Assembly (NCBI GenBank): GCA_947452455.1
Contig: CANGBX010000001.1
Coordinates: 372,001-436,000 of the forward strand
Length of the DNA: 64,000 bases
Origin: Beijerinckiaceae bacterium
Lineage (GTDB): Bacteria > Pseudomonadota > Alphaproteobacteria > Rhizobiales > Beijerinckiaceae
Direction: 5' to 3'
Shown piece by piece: positions 25,594 to 34,014 of the stretch (within the stretch, counting starts at the first letter, position 1; each line of letters opens with the position of its first letter). Position numbers and translations under genes: made by a program. The notes under the pieces were generated by a model, which was not told the DNA's origin, searched no databases, and saw only the letters and a program-made list of their open reading frames with translations.

Positions 25594-26622
25594 ATGATGA
25601 GCGCCATCACACCTTCAACCGAAGCAATCCGCGCGCGTGCCGTTCTGCTCGGTCGTTCGCGCTGGGGTGTGGCTGAAATCATCTTCTGGGTTTTGGCCTT
25701 CGCCTGTTACTGGCTGTTTCCCACCAAGCTCTCGCTGCTCAGCGAAATTGCCATTCTCGGCCTCGTCGCACTCTCTGTTGATCTTGTGCTGGGCTATGCT
25801 GGCATTGTGACATTGGGGCAGGGCGCCTTCTTTGGCATTGGCGCTTATGCGGCGGGCCTCGCCGCCAAACACGGCATGGGCACAAGCTTGTGGAGCGATC
25901 CCGTCATCGGGCTGTTCATTGGTGGTGGTGTCGCAGCTGTGATCGGCTTTGCCACAAGCTTTTTGGTGTTGCGTGGCTCCGACATGACGCGCCTCATGGT
26001 GACGCTCGGTGTCGCGCTGATTGTCGATGAAGTCGTCAACCAGATGAAATGGCTGACCGGCGGCTCGGATGGTTTGCAAGGTGTTCTGCCGTCCGCTGTG
26101 CTTGGCATCTGGGAGTTTGATCTGTTTGGCCGTGTCGCTTTTGTCTATTCAATGGTCGTGCTCTTTGTGCTCTTTGTCATTGCGCGCGCTTTGGTGAAAT
26201 CGCCTTTCGGTCTTTCGCTGCAAGCGATCAAAGGCAATATGTTGCGCACGCGCGCCATCGGCATGCCGGTCAATGCGCGCCTTGTGGCTGTCTATACGGT
26301 CGCGGCTTTCTACGCAGGCGTCGCAGGAGCACTCGCAGCGCAGACCACGCAATTTGCCTCACCCGATTACGTCGCCTTCCATCGCTCCGCTGATGCTATG
26401 CTGATGCTGGTCTTTGGCGGTGCGGGCCATCTTTATGGCGGATTGCTGGGCTCCATCATCTTCCGCACCATGCAAGATGTGCTGGGCAATATTACGCCGC
26501 AATATTGGCAGTTCTGGTTGGGCGTGACGCTGGTCGCCCTCGTGCTCTTCGTGCGCGGCGGCATTTTGGGTCTGCTTGGCAATATGCTCGCGGCCTGGCG
26601 TCGCAAGGGAGGCGCATCATGA
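25594..26622 (+). CDS. ABC transporter permease, LivM type
   Basis: Second permease subunit, 342 residues with eight to nine membrane segments. The LivM signature LGYAGIVTLGQGAFFGIGAY is near residue 70 and the coupling loop SPFGLSLQAIKGNMLRTRAI near 205. Start is at ATG 25594 or the adjacent ATG 25597, both after GAGGGA. Its stop overlaps the ATP-binding subunit start (ATGA). The charged N-terminal 20 residues precede the first membrane helix. Confidence 0.9.
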   Translation: MMSAITPSTEAIRARAVLLGRSRWGVAEIIFWVLAFACYWLFPTKLSLLSEIAILGLVALSVDLVLGYAGIVTLGQGAFFGIGAYAAGLAAKHGMGTSLWSDPVIGLFIGGGVAAVIGFATSFLVLRGSDMTRLMVTLGVALIVDEVVNQMKWLTGGSDGLQGVLPSAVLGIWEFDLFGRVAFVYSMVVLFVLFVIARALVKSPFGLSLQAIKGNMLRTRAIGMPVNARLVAVYTVAAFYAGVAGALAAQTTQFASPDYVAFHRSADAMLMLVFGGAGHLYGGLLGSIIFRTMQDVLGNITPQYWQFWLGVTLVALVLFVRGGILGLLGNMLAAWRRKGGAS

Positions 26623-27380
26623 GCCCGCGCATCCTGCTTGAATCACGCGATCTGGTGCGGCGTTTTGGCGGCATTGTTGCCACAGATCATGTCACCTTCA
26701 GCCTGCCTGAAGGCGCGCGTCATGCTTTGATCGGCCCCAATGGCGCAGGCAAGACGACCTTCATCAATCTTCTCTCGGGTGTGCTGACACCAACATCGGG
26801 CGAGATTTTTCTCGATGGCGCCAATGTCACCAACTGGTCGGCCCGCAAGCGCGCTCATGCGGGACTCGCGCGCACGTTTCAGATCAACCAGCTCTTTGCT
26901 GATTTGACGCCGATTGAAACGCTGATGCTCACCATTGCCGAGCGTGAAAATGCCGGTGCTGCATGGTGGCGCCCCGTTGGCGCGCGTACCGATTTTGTCG
27001 ATGAAGCCGTGGCGCTTCTGGCCCAGCTCGGCATTTCTGACATTGCCCATCACCGCGTGGGTGAACTCGCCTATGGCAAGCAGCGCTTGTTGGAGATCGC
27101 GGTGGCGCTCGCGCAAAAGCCCAAAGTGCTTCTGCTCGACGAACCTGCCGCTGGTGTGCCCGAACATGAGCGCGAGCAAATTCTCGATGTGGTGGCAGCG
27201 CTCCCCAAAGACGTCGCGCTGATCCTGATCGAGCATGACATGCATCTGGTCTTCCGCTTTGCGAAATCCATTTCGGTGTTGGTGAACGGCGGTCTCTTCG
27301 TCGAAGGAACGCCGGAGCAAATCGCCAATGATCCGCGCGTGCGCCAAGTTTATCTCGGCGAGGAGGAAGTCAATGTCTGA
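26619..27380 (+). CDS. ABC transporter ATP-binding protein, LivG type
   Basis: ATPase subunit of the transporter, 253 residues. Walker A GPNGAGKTT is near residue 38, the signature region reads VGELAYGKQRLLEIA (a variant of LSxGxQ common in LivG) and Walker B is VLLLDEPAAGV. The stretch LARTFQINQLF is the LivG Q-loop. ATG 26619 overlaps the LivM stop. The ORF frame extends further upstream but that part lies within livM. Confidence 0.92.
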   Translation: MSPRILLESRDLVRRFGGIVATDHVTFSLPEGARHALIGPNGAGKTTFINLLSGVLTPTSGEIFLDGANVTNWSARKRAHAGLARTFQINQLFADLTPIETLMLTIAERENAGAAWWRPVGARTDFVDEAVALLAQLGISDIAHHRVGELAYGKQRLLEIAVALAQKPKVLLLDEPAAGVPEHEREQILDVVAALPKDVALILIEHDMHLVFRFAKSISVLVNGGLFVEGTPEQIANDPRVRQVYLGEEEVNV

Positions 27381-28092
27381 TCTTCTCCAGCTCGACAACA
27401 TCGCCGCCGGTTATGGCGAAGCGCAGGTGTTGCAGAATATTTCCTTCTCGCTGAAGGAAGGCGAGGCGCTCGCATTGCTCGGCCGCAATGGCACAGGCAA
27501 AACGACGCTCATCAATACAATCATCGGCCTCATGCGCCGCCGCTCTGGCACCATTCATCTGGCAGGCGCTGATGTCACCAAGCTGCGCCCTGATCAGCGC
27601 GCCATGGCTGGCATTGGCTGGGTGCCACAAGAGCGCAATATTTTCCGCTCGCTGACGGTGGAAGAAAACATCACGGCGGTGGCCACCAAAGGCCCGTGGA
27701 CGCTCGCGCGTATTTATCAAATGTTTCCGCGCTTGGCTGAGCGCAAGCGCAACCTTGGCACGCAATTGTCAGGTGGCGAACAGCAGATGCTCGCGGTTGG
27801 TCGTGCGCTCGCGCTTAATCCGCGTGTGCTTTTGCTGGATGAGCCGCTGGAGGGTCTGGCGCCCATCATCGTCGACGAATTGCTGACGGCTATTCATCGT
27901 ATTGTCATTGAAGAGCGTATGGCTGCGATTATTGTCGAGCAGAGTGCACGCAAGATTTTGCCGCTTACCGAGCGGGCGATCATTTTGGATCGCGGCACAA
28001 TTGTGCACCAAGGCCCGTCTGCAGAATTGGCTGAGGATGCGGTCCGATTGGCCAATATCATGGGGATTGCCGGAACGCCCGGCGCACATTAA
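27373..28092 (+). CDS. ABC transporter ATP-binding protein, LivF type
   Basis: Second ATPase subunit, 239 residues. Walker A LGRNGTGKTT is near residue 37, the signature is QLSGGEQQMLAVGRAL, and Walker B is VLLLDEPLEGLAP. The family-typical GIGWVPQERNIFRSLTVEEN is present. The ATG at 27373 lies within the last codons of the LivG-type gene (8-bp overlap) and follows GAGGAGG. It completes the five-component transporter that starts at 23425. Confidence 0.93.
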   Translation: MSDLLQLDNIAAGYGEAQVLQNISFSLKEGEALALLGRNGTGKTTLINTIIGLMRRRSGTIHLAGADVTKLRPDQRAMAGIGWVPQERNIFRSLTVEENITAVATKGPWTLARIYQMFPRLAERKRNLGTQLSGGEQQMLAVGRALALNPRVLLLDEPLEGLAPIIVDELLTAIHRIVIEERMAAIIVEQSARKILPLTERAIILDRGTIVHQGPSAELAEDAVRLANIMGIAGTPGAH

Positions 28093-28125
28093 GCATTGGC
28101 GACTTTCAAGCCAGAGGACAAACAC

Positions 28126-29229
28126 ATGCAACGCACCAAGCCGCCCTTCCGCGCCGATCATGTTGGTTCACTCCTGCGCTCGGCCGCGTTGAAAGATGCG
28201 CGCATCAAACATGCGCGGGGTGATATTTCCGGCTCTGATCTGAAGGCGACAGAAGATGTCGAGATCAAGAAAGTCATCGCCAAGCAGGAAGAGATCGGCC
28301 TGCATTCCGTGACGGATGGCGAATATCGCCGCGCCTGGTGGCACTTCGATTTTCTGGGCGCGCTGGAAGGCGTCGATCTGATCGATGTTGATCAGGGCAT
28401 CCAATTTGCGGGCGTGCAGACGAAAGCTCAGGCACCGCGCGTCACCGCACGCGTGGATTTTGCCGATCATCCGATGCTGGCGCATTTCCGCTTTTTGAAA
28501 GAGCACACCAAGCAAACGCCGAAAATGACCATTCCCTCGCCGTCCATGCTGCATTATCGCGGCGGTCGCAAGATGATCAATATGGGCGTCTATCCGCAGA
28601 TGGATTCATTCTATCATGATTTGGGTCAGGCCTATCGCAAGGCGGTGCATGCTTTCTATAAGGAAGGCTGCCGCTATCTGCAGTTGGATGATTGTTCCTT
28701 TGCATATTTGTGCGATCCCGAGCAGCGCAAAATGTTGGCCGCGCGTGGTGATGACCCGACCAAGCAGGGCGAGATTTATGCGGGCATGATCAATGCAGCG
28801 ATTGATGCTCGCCCGGATGATCTGGCGATCACCATGCATTTGTGCCGCGGCAATTTCCGCTCGACTTTTGTGGCGTCGGGTGGCTATGAGCCGATTGCGG
28901 ATCTGTTGTTCAATCAGGTTCATGCAGACGGCTATTTCATGGAATGGGACAATGACCGCTCGGGCGGTTTCGAGCCGCTGCGTTTCCTGCCTAAGGGCAA
29001 GCATGTGGTGTTGGGTCTGGTGACTTCGAAGACGGGCGTGCTCGAGACGCGCGATGATCTGCTGCGCCGGATTGAAGAGGCATCCAAATATGCGCCGCTC
29101 GATCAGCTCTGCCTGTCGCCGCAATGCGGCTTTGCTTCGACCGAAGAGGGCAATACGCTCGCCGAGGAAGAACAATGGGCGAAACTGCGCCTGGTGGCGC
29201 AAGTGGCGCAGGAAGTTTGGGGGAAGTAA
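28126..29229 (+). CDS. Cobalamin-independent methionine synthase-like (MetE C-terminal domain family)
   Basis: A 367-residue protein corresponding to the catalytic C-terminal barrel of MetE, without the N-terminal half. Such short forms (YxjG/YxjH type) are zinc-dependent methyltransferases that act on thiols. The candidate zinc ligands are visible: His and Cys in TMHLCRGNF and the Cys in LSPQCGFAS. The N-terminus ADHVGSLLRSAALK is the substrate-binding PGSxPR-like segment. The start at ATG 28126 lies 33 bp behind the transporter operon, and a strong terminator follows, so it is probably the last gene of that operon. The methyl donor and acceptor are not evident; a role in demethylating an imported methylated compound is speculation. 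Confidence 0.85.
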   Translation: MQRTKPPFRADHVGSLLRSAALKDARIKHARGDISGSDLKATEDVEIKKVIAKQEEIGLHSVTDGEYRRAWWHFDFLGALEGVDLIDVDQGIQFAGVQTKAQAPRVTARVDFADHPMLAHFRFLKEHTKQTPKMTIPSPSMLHYRGGRKMINMGVYPQMDSFYHDLGQAYRKAVHAFYKEGCRYLQLDDCSFAYLCDPEQRKMLAARGDDPTKQGEIYAGMINAAIDARPDDLAITMHLCRGNFRSTFVASGGYEPIADLLFNQVHADGYFMEWDNDRSGGFEPLRFLPKGKHVVLGLVTSKTGVLETRDDLLRRIEEASKYAPLDQLCLSPQCGFASTEEGNTLAEEEQWAKLRLVAQVAQEVWGK

Positions 29230-29250
29230 GCCTCTCTCACTGATGCAAGA

Positions 29251-29275
29251 AGGCGGGCTCAAGCCCGCCTTTTTT
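29251..29275 (+). terminator. Rho-independent terminator after the transporter/MetE-like operon
   Basis: A GC-rich stem ggcgggc/gcccgcc with a four-base loop is followed by a run of six T. It lies 21 bp behind the MetE-like stop codon and ends the 23.4-29.2 kb operon. Confidence 0.9.
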
Positions 29276-29280
29276 GTGCT

Positions 29281-29383
29281 CGTCATTGCGAGGAGCGCAG
29301 CGACGCGGCAATCCATGTCGCTCATGCTCTGAGATTGGTGCTATGGATTGCCACGTCGGCCTACGGGCCTCCTCGCAATGACG
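29281..29383. repeat. Palindromic intergenic repeat, long variant, copy A
   Basis: About 103 bp with cgtcattgcgaggagcgcag and cctcctcgcaatgacg ends and inner arms aatccat/atggatt. It forms a direct tandem with the next copy, start-to-start distance 128 bp. Confidence 0.9.
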
Positions 29384-29408
29384 AGGAGGGTGATGTCCTC
29401 TTTGAGCT

Positions 29409-29512
29409 CGTCATTGCGAGGAGCGCAGCGACGCGGCAATCCATATCGCTCACGCTCAGGGATTGGCGCAATGGATTGCCACGTCGGCCCTATGGGCCTC
29501 CTCGCAATGACG
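29409..29512. repeat. Palindromic intergenic repeat, long variant, copy B
   Basis: Second copy of the long variant, highly similar to copy A in arms and centre, separated from it by about 25 bp that are also partly similar (a duplication of the whole unit). Confidence 0.9.
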
Positions 29513-29525
29513 GGTGGAGAGATGT

Positions 29526-29813
29526 TTATGCGAGCTCGGGATAGAGATCGTGCCAATCTGGGTTCATCGCTTCGATCAGTTTGATCTTGTCACCACGTGA
29601 GCCGGCCTTGATTTGTTTCTCGCGTGCAATGGCATCGAGCATGGTGGATTGTGGCTCATACCAGACCAGAAGCTTGCAGCCATATTGTTTGGTAAAGCCC
29701 GCCATCAGACTCTCACGATGCTCATAAGCGCGGCGTGAGAGATCTGATGTCACGCCCGTGTAGATTGTCCCGCGGTAGCGACTGGCCATGATGTAGACGA
29801 CAGGTGCGCGCAA
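29526..29813 (-). CDS. GIY-YIG nuclease domain protein (UPF0213-like)
   Basis: A 95-residue stand-alone GIY-YIG endonuclease-fold protein. The two signature tyrosines are in VVYIMASRYRGTIYTGVTSD, the conserved Arg in LSRRAYEHR, and the glutamate in AIAREKQIK near residue 66. Such small proteins (YhbQ-like) are common and of unclear cellular role; DNA-end or repair-related nuclease activity has been proposed. The gene is surrounded by palindromic repeats on both sides and has no operon partners. Confidence 0.88.
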   Translation of the reverse strand: MRAPVVYIMASRYRGTIYTGVTSDLSRRAYEHRESLMAGFTKQYGCKLLVWYEPQSTMLDAIAREKQIKAGSRGDKIKLIEAMNPDWHDLYPELA

Positions 29814-29925
29814 TCATGCCCCCGAAGTTGAATGAAATGAAAAAATGAAAAAGCTGATCGCTATTCGATTGGCTCGTGTGTGTTCAGTCAAGTTTTGTTG
29901 GAAAGGCTCCGGCTATGGATTGCCG

Positions 29926-30004
29926 CGTCGCTTCGCTCCTCGCAATGACTGGGGGGAGGATTGCAATCTCTCCTCCGTCATTGCGAGCGACGCGGCAATC
30001 CAGT
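29926..30004. repeat. Two half-copies of the palindromic repeat, arranged back to back
   Basis: A right half (ggattgccgcgtcgcttcgc, then ctcctcgcaatgac) ends near 29949, and a left half (cgtcattgcgagcgacgcgg, then caatccag) begins at 29977. The halves are in reversed order compared with complete copies, as if the middle of two adjacent copies had been lost. Confidence 0.75.
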
Positions 30005-30041
30005 GCGCCCATCTCTCCAGACCACGCACGTCTCTTCCCCA

Positions 30042-30070
30042 TTGCCCCGCCAAATGCCGCCCCCTATAAT
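30042..30070 (+). promoter_or_regulatory. Candidate sigma-70 promoter of the CoA-transferase operon
   Basis: A perfect TATAAT at 30065-30070 is preceded by TTGCCC at 30042-30047 with 17 bp between. It lies about 50 bp upstream of the first gene and just upstream of an operator-like palindrome. Confidence 0.55.
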
Positions 30071-30088
30071 GTTCACCATCCGAATGAT

Positions 30089-30105
30089 TGTTCGTATAGT
30101 GAACA
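30089..30105. promoter_or_regulatory. Operator-like palindrome before the CoA-transferase genes
   Basis: tgttcgtatagtgaaca has perfect outer arms tgttc/gaaca. Its 15-bp core gttcgtatagtgaac shares the gttcg...ac frame with the site upstream of the IclR gene. An additional half-site gttcac lies at 30071-30076. The AAGGAAGG ribosome-binding site follows at 30110-30117. Confidence 0.5.
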
Positions 30106-30122
30106 TATAAAGGAAGGCTGAC

Positions 30123-30974
30123 ATGGCCAAATTCATGGGTCTTGCCGAGGCGATTGCGCAGAATGTGCGTGATGGCGATACGGTCGCGATGGAGGGGTTT
30201 ACCCACCTCATTCCTTTTGCCGCAGGGCATGAAATCATCCGTCAGGGGCGTAAGCACCTCACCCTCATCCGCATGACGCCCGATCTCATCTATGACCAGA
30301 TGATCGGCATGGGCTGCGCGGACAAACTGGTCTTTTCCTGGGGCGGCAATCCGGGTGTGGGCTCGACGCATCGCATGCGTGATGCGGTGGAAAATGGCTG
30401 GCCCAATGCGCTCGCGCTCGAAGAACATTCGCATGCCGCTATGGCCAACGCTTATGAAGCCGGTGCGGCCAATCTGCCGTTCGCAGTTTTGCGCGGCTAT
30501 CTCGGCGTTGATCTGCCGAAAGTAAATCCGAAAATCAAAAGCGTCACATGCCCCTATACGGGTGAAGTGCTGGCCACTGTGCCAGCCCACCGCCCCGATG
30601 TCGGCATCATCCACGCGCAGCGCGCGGACCGCGAAGGCAATGTTCTGATTGAGGGCATTACCGGCTGCCAGAAGGAAGTCGTGCTTGCCTCCAAGCGCAC
30701 CATTGTCACGGTGGAAGAGATTGTCGACAAGCTCAATCCGCCGTCGTTCAATTCTGTTGTCTTGCCGCATTGGACGGTGGGTGCCATTTCCCATGTCGTG
30801 GGTGGTGCGCATCCCTCTTACGCGCAGGGCTATTACAAGCGCGACAATTCTTTCTATATCGCCTGGGACAAGATCTCGCGTGATCGCGACACGTTTTTGG
30901 CGTGGATGAAGGACAATGTTCTCGACAAAACGCCAGAGGCTTTTGCCGCGCATGCGAAGAAGGGGAGTGTCTGA
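30123..30974 (+). CDS. CoA-transferase subunit A (GctA/PcaI-like)
   Basis: Alpha subunit of a family I CoA-transferase, which moves CoA between a donor such as succinyl-CoA or acetyl-CoA and a carboxylic acid. The 283-residue protein starts with LAEAIAQNVRDGDTVAMEGF, and the glycine-rich segment FSWGGNPGVGS near residue 73 and ITGCQKEVVLASKRTIVTVE near 180 match the glutaconate/3-oxoadipate group. It has a strong AAGGAAGG ribosome-binding site. The B subunit gene follows after 2 bp. The substrate is probably a dicarboxylic or keto acid from an aromatic or related pathway, suggested by the shared operator motif with the PcaR-type regulator; this is inference. Confidence 0.88.
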   Translation: MAKFMGLAEAIAQNVRDGDTVAMEGFTHLIPFAAGHEIIRQGRKHLTLIRMTPDLIYDQMIGMGCADKLVFSWGGNPGVGSTHRMRDAVENGWPNALALEEHSHAAMANAYEAGAANLPFAVLRGYLGVDLPKVNPKIKSVTCPYTGEVLATVPAHRPDVGIIHAQRADREGNVLIEGITGCQKEVVLASKRTIVTVEEIVDKLNPPSFNSVVLPHWTVGAISHVVGGAHPSYAQGYYKRDNSFYIAWDKISRDRDTFLAWMKDNVLDKTPEAFAAHAKKGSV

Positions 30975-30976
30975 TC

Positions 30977-31741
30977 ATGGATTTCACCCGCAATGAAATG
31001 ATGACCATTGTCGCCGCACGCGCATTGAAAAATGATGACGTGTGTTTTGTGGGCATTGGCGCACCGTCTGCCGCCTGCAATCTGGCGCGTCTCACACACG
31101 CGCCGCAGATCACTTTGATTTATGAATCAGGCACAATCGGCACGCGCCCGAATGTCTTGCCGCTTTCGATCGGCGATGGCGAGCTCTGCGAGACAGCGCT
31201 CACCACCGTGTCAGTGCCCGAAATGTTCCGCTATTGGCTGCAGGGCGGCCGCATCACGGTCGGCTTTCTGGGCGGTGCGCAGATTGATAAGTTTGCGAAC
31301 ATCAACACCACGGTTGTGGGCGATTATGCCAAGCCTAAGGTGCGTTTGCCCGGCGGTGGCGGTGCGCCCGAAATCGCCACCAATTGCGGCGAAATTTTCA
31401 TCACCATGGCCATGGGCAAGCGCGCGTTCTTGGACAAGCTGCCCTTCATCACCTCCATGGGCCATGGGCCCACAGGTGCAGAGCGCCGCTCGATGGGCGT
31501 GAAGAGCCAAGGCCCGACGCGTCTCATCACCGATATGTGCGTGTTTGAGCCGGATGCTGAGACGAAGGAAATGACCATCGTCTCGATCCATCCGGGCGTT
31601 ACGCGCGAGGAGATTGCGGAAAATTGCGGCTGGACGCCGCGCTATGCGGCCACGTGCAGCGAGACACCAGCACCCACCGCCCAAGAGCTCGAAGTGCTGC
31701 GCGATATTCAGGCCCGCACCAAGGCGGCGCATGCTGCTTAA
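30977..31741 (+). CDS. CoA-transferase subunit B (GctB/PcaJ-like)
   Basis: Beta subunit of the same CoA-transferase, 254 residues. The catalytic glutamate that forms the enzyme-CoA thioester is visible as Glu50 in LIYESGTIG, close to Glu54 of glutaconate CoA-transferase. Further conserved parts are FVGIGAPSAACNLARL near 24 and RLPGGGGAPEIATNCG near 130. ATG 30977 is 2 bp after the subunit A stop codon. A terminator follows, so the two genes form a complete operon. Confidence 0.88.
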   Translation: MDFTRNEMMTIVAARALKNDDVCFVGIGAPSAACNLARLTHAPQITLIYESGTIGTRPNVLPLSIGDGELCETALTTVSVPEMFRYWLQGGRITVGFLGGAQIDKFANINTTVVGDYAKPKVRLPGGGGAPEIATNCGEIFITMAMGKRAFLDKLPFITSMGHGPTGAERRSMGVKSQGPTRLITDMCVFEPDAETKEMTIVSIHPGVTREEIAENCGWTPRYAATCSETPAPTAQELEVLRDIQARTKAAHAA

Positions 31742-31760
31742 AGCGCACTGACATGATTTT

Positions 31761-31793
31761 AGGCGGCAAAGCGCGAGTTTTGCCGCCTTTTTT
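31761..31793 (+). terminator. Rho-independent terminator after the CoA-transferase operon
   Basis: ggcggcaaa (from 31762) pairs with tttgccgcc across a short loop and is followed by six T. Confidence 0.9.
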
Positions 31794-31864
31794 GCGACTT
31801 TTGACGGCTTGCCCGCCGTGAAAAGCTGCGCCACACTGAAACATCACTTGGGGCATGCAAACCA

Positions 31865-32113
31865 ATGCCGAGCCAGCAAGATCTGACTTATTCTGCCAAA
31901 CAGCCGCGCCAAAAGCCGGATGAGGTGGATTATGCCCAGCGTGATTTCATCAATCTTGTCGCCACGATTTTCTTGCTCGTACTTGCCCTTTGCATTTCTT
32001 GGACAGTGCGTGCGGTGACAGATCATGAGCGCCAATTGCGCTGCGTGGAATCGGGCCGTCGCGATTGCGTGCAGATTGCAACGCCCCCTCAGGGTATGCG
32101 CGCTTTGCGTTAA
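31865..32113 (+). CDS. Small single-pass membrane protein, 82 residues
   Basis: I do not recognise a named family. The charged, soluble N-terminus (about 28 residues, PDEVDYAQRDF) is followed by one clear membrane helix at residues 29-51 (INLVATIFLLVLALCISWTV) and a short tail with two cysteines (QLRCVESGRRDCVQIA) that would lie in the periplasm if the N-terminus is cytoplasmic. The cysteine pair could form a disulfide. The gene is isolated between the CoA-transferase terminator and the convergent pcp gene, which it overlaps by 4 bp. Confidence 0.65.
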   Translation: MPSQQDLTYSAKQPRQKPDEVDYAQRDFINLVATIFLLVLALCISWTVRAVTDHERQLRCVESGRRDCVQIATPPQGMRALR

Positions 32114-32682
32114 GCGCCTTGCGCCAGTGCGCACAGAATATTTTCAATGCCTGATTGCATCGCTGCCAAACTCATCTGCTCATCGGGATAGGGCAGGTGA
32201 ATGAAACCGACGCGCGGCACCGCGCTGCCAAGCGAGAGATAGAGCGTGTGATTGCAAATATAATCACCCGCATCATCGGAGAGCTCGGCCTCAAGCCCTG
32301 AGGCGCGCAAGATGTCGACAAGACGGGCTGTATCCATACGCGCGTGACGCAGGCCCGGACCATGCGGATCAATCGTGCCGGATGCGCGACACATGTTTTC
32401 TGCATCTGGAAGCAATCGCGTGCATTCATTGCGGGCGCGTGTTTCAACACAAATCATGCTGCGCTTGGTGGCTAGTCCCAGATGCAAAATCACATCGGGC
32501 TTCACCTCGTTGATGAGTGCAGCGATCCGCGCATCAGCCTCATGCCAAATGACGGGCAGAACACGCGTGGTGAGCTCCGCGCCATCCAGCGGGAGAGCCG
32601 CGAGAGATTGCACCATTTGGGCGGTTGGGTTTTCAGGCGCACCCGGAAAGGGGCCAAATCCGGTGAGAAGAAGTCGTTTCAT
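32110..32682 (-). CDS. pcp: Pyroglutamyl-peptidase I (family C15)
   Basis: Cysteine peptidase that removes N-terminal pyroglutamate from peptides. The 190-residue protein starts LLLTGFGPFPGAPENPTA, the family signature. The catalytic triad can be read as Glu in ETRARNE, Cys in GDYICNHTLY and His in VGFIHLPYP. ATG 32682 gives the normal length; an upstream in-frame start at 32730 would add 16 unusual residues. No operon partner is evident. Confidence 0.9.
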   Translation of the reverse strand: MKRLLLTGFGPFPGAPENPTAQMVQSLAALPLDGAELTTRVLPVIWHEADARIAALINEVKPDVILHLGLATKRSMICVETRARNECTRLLPDAENMCRASGTIDPHGPGLRHARMDTARLVDILRASGLEAELSDDAGDYICNHTLYLSLGSAVPRVGFIHLPYPDEQMSLAAMQSGIENILCALAQGA

Positions 32683-32822
32683 CTGCCTATGATAGGGCCT
32701 CGCCGCATTCTCGTCACCTTTAGCCGTCATGGCCTGTGACCAATGGTCCGGTTTTGGCGCGGTTAACTTTTGGGAAGGTTTTGCACGCTTTGAACAGGGC
32801 TGAAGAATTTGGGATTGTTCTT

Positions 32823-33980
32823 GTGACTTCGTCTGACCGCATCATATCGAGCAAAAGCCTCATGCTGGTTTGCGCCCTTGCGCTGCCGGTGATGCTGGGC
32901 GGCTGCTTTGGCGGATCCGATGTGCGTATGAGTGCATCGGCGGGCTCGATGGCAGCCCAGGCCGCTGGTGCGCGCGTCACGCCTATCTTTATCGCTTCGA
33001 CGCGGCGTGAAAATATCAATTTGCAAACCGAAAGCGCGGCGGATGGCAGCGCGCATTATGCGATCTCCATGGTCTCAGTCCCGAAAGGGCATAAGGCTGG
33101 CGAGATTGAAGAGCCCTCTTTTGGCAAACCCAACCCAGAAAAGCATTTTGCAGTGCTCGGCGGTCATGGGCTTGATCCGGAAGATTTCCGCTTGCAGGTC
33201 TCGACCTATCTGTCGGGCCGCATCGGCTCGAACCGCGATATCCTGCTTTACGTGCATGGTTTCAACACATCGCAGGATGAAGCGCGTTTCCGTCTGGCGC
33301 AGCTTGCCCATGATGGCGGCTTTGGCGGCGTGGCGGTGCTGTTCACTTGGCCGTCGAAGTCTGATCTTTTTTCCTATGTCTCCGACAAAGAGAGCGCGAC
33401 GGCCTCACGCGATGCTTTGCAAAAGCTGATGCGTGATCTCTCACAAGTGGAAGGTGTTGGCCGCGTCCATGTGCTTGCCCATTCCATGGGTTCGTGGCTG
33501 GCGATGGAATCTTTGCGCGAAAATGCCATTGCGGGATCCAAAAATCTCGGCAATCGGTTGGGCGATGTGATGTTGGCATCACCTGATATTGATCTGTCGG
33601 TTTTCAAGACGCAGATGGCCCGCATTCAAGGCGCCAATGTCTCGATCTTTGTTTCAGCCAATGACCGTGCGCTCAATCTGTCGAGCAAGATTGCAGGCGA
33701 ACGCCCGCGTTTGGGTGCGATGGATCCGCGCAATGCCAAACAGCGCGCCGAACTCGCCCAGCTTGGTGTGAAAGTTTATGATCTTTCGGGCACATCATCG
33801 GGCATTATAGGTCATTCGCTCTATGGCGATGTGCCCGCCGTCGTGCGCACCATCGGCGCGCAACTGGGCATGGCGCGCGAAGATGCTGGCGTCACCGCGA
33901 TGATCGATGCCAGTTCGCGCATGCCTGCGGAAATCAATGTGCCGCCTGCACAAACGCCGCCGCTCCTGCCGATGAACTAA
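32823..33980 (+). CDS. Alpha/beta hydrolase lipoprotein (DUF900)
   Basis: A 385-residue envelope hydrolase of the DUF900/COG4782 type. The N-terminus is a lipoprotein signal with lipobox LGGC, after which the mature part continues. The hydrolase core shows YVHGFNTSQDEARFR (oxyanion region), VLFTWPSKSDLFSYV and the nucleophile elbow AHSMGSWLAMES. The start is uncertain: GTG 32823 gives a compact signal peptide, while GTG 32736 would add 29 residues in front of it. Substrate unknown. It stands alone between pcp and the methylmalonyl-CoA mutase genes. Confidence 0.85.
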   Translation: MTSSDRIISSKSLMLVCALALPVMLGGCFGGSDVRMSASAGSMAAQAAGARVTPIFIASTRRENINLQTESAADGSAHYAISMVSVPKGHKAGEIEEPSFGKPNPEKHFAVLGGHGLDPEDFRLQVSTYLSGRIGSNRDILLYVHGFNTSQDEARFRLAQLAHDGGFGGVAVLFTWPSKSDLFSYVSDKESATASRDALQKLMRDLSQVEGVGRVHVLAHSMGSWLAMESLRENAIAGSKNLGNRLGDVMLASPDIDLSVFKTQMARIQGANVSIFVSANDRALNLSSKIAGERPRLGAMDPRNAKQRAELAQLGVKVYDLSGTSSGIIGHSLYGDVPAVVRTIGAQLGMAREDAGVTAMIDASSRMPAEINVPPAQTPPLLPMN

Positions 33981-33987
33981 TCCTACG

Positions 33988-34003
33988 TCCTCCTCGCAAT
34001 GAC
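33988..34003. repeat. Fragment of the palindromic repeat
   Basis: Only the right end (cctcctcgcaatgacag) remains, between the hydrolase stop and the end of the mutase gene. Confidence 0.55.
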
Positions 34004-34014
34004 AGCGTTTTTGA

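Noticed and set aside
29281-29512. Possible CRISPR array, because of two similar repeats with a spacer
   Set aside because: The units are about 103 bp palindromes and match the dispersed repeat family; there are no short regular repeats with unique spacers and no cas genes.
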